A stretch of DNA of 9,218 nucleotides from Rhodospirillales bacterium (lineage in GTDB: Bacteria > Pseudomonadota > Alphaproteobacteria > Rhodospirillales > JABHCV01). This document shows, piece by piece, positions 1 to 5,497 of this stretch (position 1 is its first letter; every line of letters begins with the position of its first letter). The stretch covers positions 1 through 9,218 of the forward strand of contig JADHSW010000114.1 of NCBI GenBank assembly GCA_016776705.1, in the 5' to 3' direction. A model generated the notes under the pieces. It searched no databases, had not been told where the DNA came from, and worked only from the letters and a program-made list of their open reading frames with translations. A program made the position numbers and the translations under genes.

Positions 1-1
1 T

Positions 2-1111
2 GTGCCCGCCCCCGTTGCGGGTGATCTGGAAGCCTTTGCCAGGGGCGCAAGGAAGGCCCTGATGGATTACCAGAAGGCCTGTCACGCCTATTTTGCCCGC
101 CAGAATAAAGTCCAGGGACCGAAAACGGAATTGGACCCCATGCCCCGGATCATTCTGGTGCCGGGCGTCGGCCTGTTTGGTCTTGGCGCAAACGCCAACA
201 CTGCCGCCATCGCCGCCGATCTGGCGGAAACCAACATCGAGGTCATCACCGGAGCGGAATCCATAAGTTCCTATCAGGTGATCCCGGAAAAAGACATTTT
301 TGAAATTGAATACTGGGGACTGGAACAGGCCAAGCTGGGCAAGGGGGTGGAGAAACCGCTGGCCCGTCAGGTGTGCGTTGTCACCGGCGGTGGTTCCGGC
401 ATCGGAGCCGCGACAGTCCGGGCCTTCGCGGCTCAGGGCTGTGACGTGGCCGTGCTCGACCGCGACGAGAAGGCGGCCAACGCCGTCGCTGCTGAAATCG
501 GTGGCTTCGGCCTTGTCTGCGATGTGACGTCGGCCAAATCGGTCAATGCCGCCCTCGATAAAGTGTCGGTGCGATATGGGGGGCTCGATATTGTCGTCTC
601 CAACGCCGGTGCTGCGTGGCAGGGGCGTATTGGCGATGTTTCGGACAAGATCCTGCGCCAAAGCTTCGAGCTTAACTTCTGGGGCCACCAGAATCTGGCC
701 AGCAAGGCGACGACGATCATGCGCGCACAGGGTACTGGCGGTTGCCTGTTGTTCAACACGTCCAAACAGGCGATCAATCCGGGACCGAACTTCGGACCTT
801 ACGGCCTGCCCAAGGCGGCGACCCTGTTTTTGATGCGCCAGTACGCCGTCGATCACGGCAGCGACGGCATTCGCTCCAACGCCGTCAACGCGGACCGCAT
901 TCGCTCCGGGCTGTTGAGCGATTCCATGATCGAGTCCCGATCCAAGGCGCGGGGCCTTAGCCAGAAAGACTACATGTCCGGCAATCTGCTTGGCCGCGAA
1001 GTGCTTGCCGAGGATGTGGCCCAGGCCTTTGTCGATCTGGCCCTTGCTGAAAAGACCACGGCGTCGGTGCTCACCGTGGATGGTGGCAACATTGCTGCGG
1101 CGTTAAGGTAG
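2..1111 (+). CDS. Bifunctional class II aldolase / short-chain dehydrogenase, C-terminal part
   Basis: This open frame runs in from the left edge, so the true start and most of the aldolase domain lie outside the window. The visible 369 residues begin with the tail of a class II aldolase/adducin-like domain (about 1-115). A complete Rossmann short-chain dehydrogenase domain follows (about 121-369). It shows the dinucleotide-binding TGGGSGIG (128-135), an acidic residue after beta-2 (D153, favouring NAD over NADP), NAG (201-203), a catalytic serine at S254 and YGLPK (Y267, K271). The C-terminus carries the usual TVDGG turn. Fusions of this kind act in catabolism of sugars such as rhamnose: the aldolase half cleaves the phosphorylated ketose and the dehydrogenase half oxidises the lactaldehyde product. 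The actual substrate cannot be read from the sequence. The VOC gene follows after 9 bases and is probably co-transcribed. Confidence 0.88.
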   Translation: MPAPVAGDLEAFARGARKALMDYQKACHAYFARQNKVQGPKTELDPMPRIILVPGVGLFGLGANANTAAIAADLAETNIEVITGAESISSYQVIPEKDIFEIEYWGLEQAKLGKGVEKPLARQVCVVTGGGSGIGAATVRAFAAQGCDVAVLDRDEKAANAVAAEIGGFGLVCDVTSAKSVNAALDKVSVRYGGLDIVVSNAGAAWQGRIGDVSDKILRQSFELNFWGHQNLASKATTIMRAQGTGGCLLFNTSKQAINPGPNFGPYGLPKAATLFLMRQYAVDHGSDGIRSNAVNADRIRSGLLSDSMIESRSKARGLSQKDYMSGNLLGREVLAEDVAQAFVDLALAEKTTASVLTVDGGNIAAALR

Positions 1112-1120
1112 GACAGCTGG

Positions 1121-1903
1121 GTGGCATGTCTCATTGACGGTTTCGATCATGCAATCATTGGCGTTGCCGATCTTGAGGCAGCGCGCCTTGCCTGGCGACG
1201 CCTCGGCTTTACCCTCTGTCCCCGTGGCAGGCACATTGGCTGGGGCACAGCCAATTACTGCATCATGTTCCCAGACGACTATCTGGAACTGCTGGGTATC
1301 GTCGATGCGACCCAGTTCGTCAATAATCTGGATGTGTTCCTGGCCGATCAGGGAGAAGGCTTGCTGGGCATGGCCTTTGCCAGTTCAGACGTCGACGCAC
1401 TGGCGGAAAAACTGAACGGGGAACCCCAGGACCTAAAACGCCTGCTGGAATTACCCGAAGGCACGGTCGAGCCGCGATTCAAACTGGTGCACCCGCCCAG
1501 GGGAATTTTGCCGGGCCTGTCCGGATTTTTCTGCAATCATCTGACGCCTGAACTTATGCGCCAGCCCGACTGGCTGCTTCATGCCAATGGGGCCAGACGC
1601 ATCGCCTACATAACCATTGGGGTTGAAGACATGGCCGCCGCCATTGACGCCTACGGACGGGTATTTGGCACTGAGAGCGTTCATCAGGCTGATGGCGGGG
1701 CATACGTAAGAACCGGGATCGGCGAGATGCGCCTGATCCATTCTGACCATGCCCCGGGACTGAAGGAGCTTGGCGTTGAAGTCAATGATCTGACAGCGAC
1801 GGAAGTTTTCCTGAAAGCCGCCGGGATTTCATTCTCGCAATCCCCCGATGGCCTTTCCATAGACCCGGCAGAGGCGACAGGGGCCGCTCTCGCGTTTATC
1901 TAG
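1121..1903 (+). CDS. Two-domain VOC superfamily (glyoxalase-like) protein
   Basis: 260 residues with two vicinal-oxygen-chelate modules, about 5-145 and 160-260. The N-terminal module starts with FDHAIIGVADLEAA, typical of VOC beta-1/alpha-1. H10, E56 (in YLELLG) and H140 (in FCNHLTPEL) are candidate metal ligands. The FCNHLTPEL stretch is typical of the 'glyoxalase-like' group (Pfam PF13468 type), so a metal-dependent lyase, isomerase or dioxygenase-like activity on a small hydroxy- or keto-compound is likely but not specified. The second module is shorter and poorer in ligands. The start is GTG at 1121: AGGA at 1110-1113 lies 7 bases upstream, and the next in-frame ATG falls inside the first domain. 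It is tightly linked to the upstream aldolase/dehydrogenase gene, suggesting a shared catabolic or detoxification role. Its TAG stop overlaps the stop of the opposing transporter gene. Confidence 0.82.
   Translation: MACLIDGFDHAIIGVADLEAARLAWRRLGFTLCPRGRHIGWGTANYCIMFPDDYLELLGIVDATQFVNNLDVFLADQGEGLLGMAFASSDVDALAEKLNGEPQDLKRLLELPEGTVEPRFKLVHPPRGILPGLSGFFCNHLTPELMRQPDWLLHANGARRIAYITIGVEDMAAAIDAYGRVFGTESVHQADGGAYVRTGIGEMRLIHSDHAPGLKELGVEVNDLTATEVFLKAAGISFSQSPDGLSIDPAEATGAALAFI
1900..1903. other. CTAG shared by two convergent stop codons
   Basis: The palindrome CTAG supplies TAG (1901-1903) for the plus-strand VOC gene and TAG (complement of 1900-1902) for the minus-strand MFS gene. No intergenic space exists, so any terminator must lie inside the opposite coding region. 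Confidence 0.9.
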
Positions 1904-3108
1904 GCCGTTTCCTCTGCTTCGGCCAGTTGGCGTTGTTTGCGGTGGTGGGTTAGGGCGTACCATGCGGTAACCAGCGCCGTCAGCATAATCAGTGGCAGTG
2001 CGAACAGGTTGACCGTATTCCAGTCATAGGCATCCAGCATGGCCCCCGCGGAAAGGGAGCCCAGCGCGGCGGTGCCGAAAACCAAAAAATCATTTGTCGC
2101 CTGTACCTTGGCTCTTTCAGCCGGATGATAGGTTTCCGTCAACAGGCTGGACGCGCCGACGAAGGTGAAATTCCAGCCAAGGCCAAGGGCAATCAGGGCG
2201 ATGGTGAAGTTCATTATGTCGATCCCGGCCAGGGCCACTGCAATACAAGCCATTAGCAGGACCAGGCCGCTGAAGATGATCGGCAGGACGCCAAAGCGAT
2301 GAATCAGGTGTCCGGTAAACAGGGCCGGGCCGAACATTCCCAGCACATGCCACTGAATGACCCCTGCCGATTGGGTTACGTTGAATCCGCAGCCGACCAT
2401 GGCGATGGGGGTGGCGGTCATAAGCATGCTCATGGAGCCGTAGCCGACCATGCCGCTTAATACGGAAACGATAAATGTCGGGTTGCTGGTGATCTTGAAG
2501 AGCGGTCGACCCGATGCCCTGATTTCTTCATCAGACAACTTGGGTATGGACAGCTGTGATAACAGTATCAGGGATACCAGCACGAGGCCGCTCAGGGAAA
2601 GGACCGAGCCCAGAAACGGAACCGGCAGCAGATCATTGGTCCAGCGCACCAGTTGCGGGCCGATAAATGCCGCAGCGATGCCACCCGCGATGACATAGGA
2701 AATCGCCCGCGGGCGGAATTCCCTGGATGCGGCATCAGCGGCGGCGAAACGGTAATACTGGGCGAAACCGCCGTTAATGCCGACCACGAAGGTTCCCAGG
2801 ACGAAAAGCCAGAAAGAACTGCTCCACACCGCGTAGGAGGCGATCAGCACCCCGCCCAGGCCGGTTGTCGAGCCAATCATGAAACCGGCACGTCGGCCGA
2901 TCCTTTTCATCAGCAGGGACGCAGGGATCGTCGTCATTGCCGTGGCGACAATAATGGCGGAAACGGGAAGGGTCGCAAACGCCTTGTCCTCGGCCAGCAT
3001 CTGTCCAACCAGTCCCGCCAGTGTGAATAGGACAATCTGGCTGGATATATGCATCGCCTGTGATCCGAACAGGATCGCGACATTACGGTATTCGTTCGCG
3101 GCTGGCAT
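1900..3108 (-). CDS. Major facilitator superfamily (MFS) transporter
   Basis: About 402 residues if started at the ATG at 3106-3108, with roughly twelve hydrophobic helices, the normal size for a single-subunit MFS carrier of the inner membrane. An MFS motif A-like loop (KRIGRRAGF) lies between helices 2 and 3, and a basic loop near mid-protein separates the two six-helix halves. The substrate is not evident. The frame stays open upstream, with ATG codons at 3151-3153 and 3160-3162 and a TTG at 3190-3192. The 3108 start is preferred because helix 1 begins about ten residues later (EYRNVAIL) and a partial AAGAG ribosome site sits 7 bases upstream; the ATG at 3153 has AGGA directly abutting it, too close to work well. 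The gene is convergent with the VOC gene and shares the CTAG at 1900-1903. Import or export of a compound related to the upstream enzymes is inference. Confidence 0.85.
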   Translation of the reverse strand: MPAANEYRNVAILFGSQAMHISSQIVLFTLAGLVGQMLAEDKAFATLPVSAIIVATAMTTIPASLLMKRIGRRAGFMIGSTTGLGGVLIASYAVWSSSFWLFVLGTFVVGINGGFAQYYRFAAADAASREFRPRAISYVIAGGIAAAFIGPQLVRWTNDLLPVPFLGSVLSLSGLVLVSLILLSQLSIPKLSDEEIRASGRPLFKITSNPTFIVSVLSGMVGYGSMSMLMTATPIAMVGCGFNVTQSAGVIQWHVLGMFGPALFTGHLIHRFGVLPIIFSGLVLLMACIAVALAGIDIMNFTIALIALGLGWNFTFVGASSLLTETYHPAERAKVQATNDFLVFGTAALGSLSAGAMLDAYDWNTVNLFALPLIMLTALVTAWYALTHHRKQRQLAEAEETA

Positions 3109-3613
3109 GTGGGGACTCTTTTTCAGGGATTGGGGTAGAGACGATATGTCCATTCCTCTCATCAATTCAAGTAAGCAAACGTATGGGGACAATTCTCAGG
3201 CTTTTCAAAAAGCCAATAAAAAATGTGGATAGACACATATGGAGCAAACCGTGACTCATAAATTATAAAATCCCTAATGTTCTTTGACACTTTGCATAAA
3301 AATCGTGGGCCACATAGCTGTAAGCAGGCCTGAATTTGTTGAACGTCAGCTTTGAGGGAGCAGAGCGGACCTCGTTTTAGGCCATCATAAACACCTAGTT
3401 TGACCCAAACCGGCCAAAGTCCAGCAACATATGCTGCAATATTTCTCATATTCTTTTGCAGAAAGTGCCATTGCCATTTCCGCCATGAATAAATGATTTA
3501 GGTAGTCTACACCATACATCTACAATCATGGCTTCACCCCAATATCTTGATGCTCGGCCGCTGGGTCGAACAGGATGCGTGGGGTATCCATAGAAAAGCG
3601 CTCAACAATAAAA

Positions 3614-3627
3614 TTGACCTAGATCAA
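3614..3627. promoter_or_regulatory. FNR/ANR-type binding site upstream of the cytochrome c gene
   Basis: TTGACCTAGATCAA matches the FNR-family consensus TTGAT-N4-ATCAA at nine of ten defined positions and with the exact spacing. Its centre (3620.5) lies 66 bases before the ATG. A weak -10-like element (around 3653-3661, CTATAC) would put a transcription start near 3664-3668, so the box would sit near -43 to -47, close to the class II activator position (-41.5). Activation under low oxygen is inferred from the site and from the cytochrome product. Confidence 0.72.
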
Positions 3628-3671
3628 GGATCGCTCCTCGAATAACCGCTCAGACTATACGGTTAACAGCA

Positions 3672-3679
3672 AAGGGGAG
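3672..3679 (+). promoter_or_regulatory. Strong ribosome binding site of the cytochrome gene
   Basis: AAGGGGAG ends 7 bases before the ATG at 3687 and fixes that start codon; it is the best Shine-Dalgarno match among the plus-strand genes here. Confidence 0.75.
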
Positions 3680-3686
3680 CTTCACA

Positions 3687-4421
3687 ATGTATAAACCTAA
3701 GAATTTTTATAAGATCATCAGGCAATCTTTTCTGGTGATTGTTACCGTATGCTTTTCCGTTACGTTTATAACCACTGCTTACGCCGATGATTCCGCCAAT
3801 GTAGTTCGTGGAGGATTGTTATATGATAAATGGTATGGCATCACAAACGGCGACATACCGAGCGGCACCAATCCCGCCTACCCAGATACATCGAAAAAGA
3901 AGGGGAAAGACAGCTGGCGTTGTAAAGAATGCCATGGTTGGGATTACCAAGGTAATAAAGGGGCTTATGGCAATAAAAGCAACAGTCACTTCACAAACTA
4001 CAAAGGGATCGCTGGGGCAATGGGTGCCGACACGGGCAAGATTATGAACCTATTAAAAGATAAAAATCATAACTATACCGACAAGCACATGACCGCGACC
4101 GATTTTATGGACCTTGCCCTTTTCGTCAGCAAGGGCCAAGTCGACGTCCCGAAATATATCGGGCTGAATAAAGCCGTCAAAGGTGACGCAAAGCAAGGTG
4201 AGATTTACTACAACACCATATGCGTCAATTGCCACGGTTTCGACGGCAAGAAAATCAAGGACATGCCGAATCTTGGCAAAGTTGCCCAAGACAATCCGTG
4301 GGAAACTTTACACAAAATTCGAATGGGACAACCCGGCGAAAAGATGCCTGCATTGTATGCTTTACCAATACAGGTTTCGGTGGACATCGTCGCCCATGCC
4401 CTGAGTCTGCCAAGGGAATAA
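3687..4421 (+). CDS. Periplasmic diheme c-type cytochrome
   Basis: 244 residues. A Sec signal peptide covers about 1-33: basic N-region, hydrophobic core from about 15, and cleavage expected after AYA before DDS. Two heme c attachment motifs follow, CKECH (79-83) and CVNCH (179-183), each at the head of a small cytochrome domain. M220 in EKMPAL is the likely distal ligand for heme 2; M135 is a candidate for heme 1. The N-terminal module has the WRCKECHGWDYQG context seen in a family of proteobacterial diheme cytochromes, whose usual partners are periplasmic oxidoreductases or terminal oxidases. No partner enzyme lies next to it, so its donor and acceptor are unknown. The gene is monocistronic by layout, preceded by an FNR-like box and followed by a large hairpin. 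It is visibly richer in A/T and lysine codons (AAA/AAG) than the flanking genes, which may indicate a different origin. Confidence 0.85.
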   Translation: MYKPKNFYKIIRQSFLVIVTVCFSVTFITTAYADDSANVVRGGLLYDKWYGITNGDIPSGTNPAYPDTSKKKGKDSWRCKECHGWDYQGNKGAYGNKSNSHFTNYKGIAGAMGADTGKIMNLLKDKNHNYTDKHMTATDFMDLALFVSKGQVDVPKYIGLNKAVKGDAKQGEIYYNTICVNCHGFDGKKIKDMPNLGKVAQDNPWETLHKIRMGQPGEKMPALYALPIQVSVDIVAHALSLPRE

Positions 4422-4452
4422 CAAGGCAGAAGTAGAAAGGAACTATAAGAGA

Positions 4453-4497
4453 AGTGTCAGGAAGAACGAGTGATCAGTCACCTTGCTTCCTGACACT
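4453..4497. terminator. Long hairpin downstream of the cytochrome gene, possible bidirectional terminator
   Basis: AGTGTCAGGAAG (4453-4464) pairs perfectly with CTTCCTGACACT (4486-4497), a 12-bp stem around 21 bases. Inside, GTGA/TCAC (4470-4473 with 4478-4481) forms a further 4-bp stem with a TCAG loop. On the plus strand no T-run follows, so it may act as a 3' stabiliser. On the minus strand the stem is followed by TTCTCTTAT, a modest U-rich tail, so termination from that side is also possible. It starts 32 bases after the cytochrome stop. It could alternatively be an end structure of the adjacent decayed element. Confidence 0.55.
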
Positions 4498-4574
4498 GAT
4501 CTTGCACAAGCGGGACGCATTGCGATTGTGCTCTATTAAGGTCCTCGCAAAGACATCACCAAAGTTGTTGTAAG

Positions 4575-4826
4575 CTACGAAGTAGAATTCGTCTGTATTT
4601 GTTGGATTGAGCCCTGTCCTTGATCCGGATCTGACAAACCGGTGCGATCACCAAGATGTTTTGGATCAGCGGCGATGGTGATCAGCGTCTCGGCGGCAGC
4701 CTTGAACAGGATGGCATAGATCATCGCCTTGTTCTGATATCCACGCTGGGTGCTCGGCGTGAAACCTCGCACCGTCATGTCATCAATCATACGCTGGTGC
4801 AAAGGGCTGATGGATGTCTTCGTCAT
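4575..4826 (-). pseudogene. IS91-type element remnant: integrase N-terminus fused to transposase fragment
   Basis: An 83-codon frame on the minus strand. Residues 1-31 (MTKTSISPLHQRMIDDMTVR and the following GFTPSTQRGYQ) resemble the N-terminal SAM-like DNA-binding segment of the tyrosine integrases that accompany IS91-type elements. From about residue 32 (NKAMIYAILFKAAAETL, then ITIAADPKHLG) the sequence resembles an internal segment of IS91-family HUH transposases. The natural order is integrase then transposase, so the join is explained by a deletion that removed the integrase body and the transposase N-terminus and happened to stay in frame. After about residue 55 the similarity stops and the tail looks random, implying a second breakpoint. 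The catalytic residues of both enzymes are absent, so the product, if made, is inactive. ATG at 4826 has AGGAG 6 bases upstream. Family recognition is from memory of conserved motifs, not from a search. Confidence 0.7.
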
Positions 4827-4834
4827 AACAAACT

Positions 4835-4881
4835 CCTGTCTATAGGGTTGAGGTGTTAAACGTCAAAATCCTATAGACAGG
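4835..4881. repeat. Perfect 12-bp inverted repeat upstream of the integrase remnant
   Basis: CCTGTCTATAGG (4835-4846) and CCTATAGACAGG (4870-4881) are perfect inverted copies separated by 23 bases. On the minus strand the downstream arm contains most of the AGGAG ribosome site (complement of 4833-4837) of the integrase remnant, so a folded leader RNA would hide it. The repeat could also be part of the element's terminal structure or an operator; the sequence alone does not decide. Confidence 0.65.
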
Positions 4882-5088
4882 CAATGCGCCCAGTCATCGT
4901 TCCAACACTAAGCAACCTATTACCGCGTTAGCGGTGCTGGGCGTCTATTCCAAGAAATAAGTGACAGTATAATGTGCGCTCAATTAAACCCATTGCTCGG
5001 TATTATATTCCCTTAATCTCCGCGCCGAACTATATTAATTCCAACTGATGAAACCTTGAGTATGTGCTTTTTGAGCCGTCCTAGATTG

Positions 5089-5094
5089 TATAAG
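5089..5094 (+). promoter_or_regulatory. Possible -10 element immediately before the receiver gene
   Basis: TATAAG lies 7 bases before the ATG at 5102. No good -35 hexamer sits at 16-18 bases upstream (GCTTTT at 5066-5071 is the nearest), and no Shine-Dalgarno sequence precedes the ATG. If used, it would give an almost leaderless transcript. Weak evidence. Confidence 0.25.
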
Positions 5095-5101
5095 ATGACA
5101 A

Positions 5102-5497
5102 ATGACTGATAATGCTCAATCCATTCGGGTATTGGTCGCCGAAGATGATGACCTTTTATTGCAGTTGCTGGAACACAAGCTGATCCAACAGGGCTACGCA
5201 GTTACGTGCGTCGAAGATGGTGAACACGCGCTTGATGCGGCTCGTGCCGATAAACCGGACTTGATCGTGCTCGATGGCATGATGCCGGGAATGGACGGGT
5301 TCGACGTGCTTAGAAATCTGAAAGAGGGTGACGATACCCGTGACATTCCAGTTGTCATGTTGACGGCGCGCGTCATGGAACGCGACATTGTCAACGGCCT
5401 GACTTTGGGAGCCGAAGAATATCTGGTTAAACCGTTCATGCCGGAAGAGCTGGTTGTTCGCATCAAACGCCTGATTGATAGCAAGGTTAGAAAGTGA
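5102..5497 (+). CDS. Stand-alone response regulator receiver protein (CheY-like)
   Basis: 131 residues, consisting of one complete receiver domain and nothing else. The acidic pocket E14/D15, phosphoacceptor D58 (in VLDGMMPGMDGF), the switch threonine T88 (in MLTAR) and the invariant lysine K110 (in LVKPF) are all present, so it should be phosphorylatable by a histidine kinase, which is not encoded in the window. With no DNA-binding or enzymatic output domain, it must act by protein contact, as CheY does. It is the first gene of the four-gene cluster; its TGA overlaps the GTG start of the TPR/barrel gene (GTGA), indicating translational coupling. A role in switching the polysaccharide synthase or the HEAT protein encoded downstream is inferred from the operon. 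The start ATG lacks a clear ribosome site. Confidence 0.9.
   Translation: MTDNAQSIRVLVAEDDDLLLQLLEHKLIQQGYAVTCVEDGEHALDAARADKPDLIVLDGMMPGMDGFDVLRNLKEGDDTRDIPVVMLTARVMERDIVNGLTLGAEEYLVKPFMPEELVVRIKRLIDSKVRK

Larger units (their letters stand above)
3109..3686. other. Long AT-richer intergenic region between divergent MFS and cytochrome genes
   Basis: This stretch carries no convincing gene. It holds the minus-strand leader of the MFS gene; a short 7-bp inverted repeat (GGCTTTT/AAAAGCC, 3199-3214) with only 2 bases between its arms; an imperfect palindrome GTCAGCT...AGCGGAC (3345-3370, one mismatch) of the kind scattered as short intergenic repeats; and, at its right end, the FNR-like box and leader of the cytochrome gene. 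One 95-codon minus-strand frame (3162-3449) has no recognisable domain. Base composition is clearly more AT-rich than the genes to the left. Confidence 0.6.
4422..5101. other. AT-rich region with decayed mobile element between cytochrome and exopolysaccharide operon
   Basis: No intact gene lies here. It contains the 12-bp hairpin (4453-4497), a 57-codon open minus-strand stretch (4474-4647) of unknown origin, the integrase/transposase remnant (4575-4826), the 12-bp inverted repeat (4835-4881) and a small ACCGC-GTTA-GCGGT hairpin (4922-4935). The last 160 bases are AT-rich leader before the receiver gene. Confidence 0.65.

Noticed and set aside
433..777. Minus-strand frame opposite the dehydrogenase domain
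   Set aside because: It is antisense to a clearly coding SDR domain with conserved motifs; a shadow of GC-rich coding DNA.
3199..3214. GGCTTTT/AAAAGCC inverted repeat as terminator
   Set aside because: The loop is only 2 bases, and a T-run is lacking on the side where a terminator would need it. It sits upstream of the MFS gene, not after a gene.
3162..3449. 95-codon minus-strand open frame in the intergenic region
   Set aside because: It runs into the MFS leader, has no recognisable domain, and its composition (many Cys, aromatic tail) looks like non-coding DNA read by chance. The only support is a weak AAAGA before the ATG.
3526..3591. Possible 21-residue peptide on the minus strand, with an ATGA overlap to a further short frame
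   Set aside because: It is very short, has no good ribosome site, and lies next to the FNR box and promoter of the cytochrome gene on the other strand. A decayed gene fragment is possible but not supportable.
4922..4935. ACCGC-GTTA-GCGGT, considered as an integron attC-like or rRNA-like piece
   Set aside because: The core does not fit the GTTRRRY rule, no paired inverse core is seen, and similarity to the 16S TTACCGCG region covers only a few bases.
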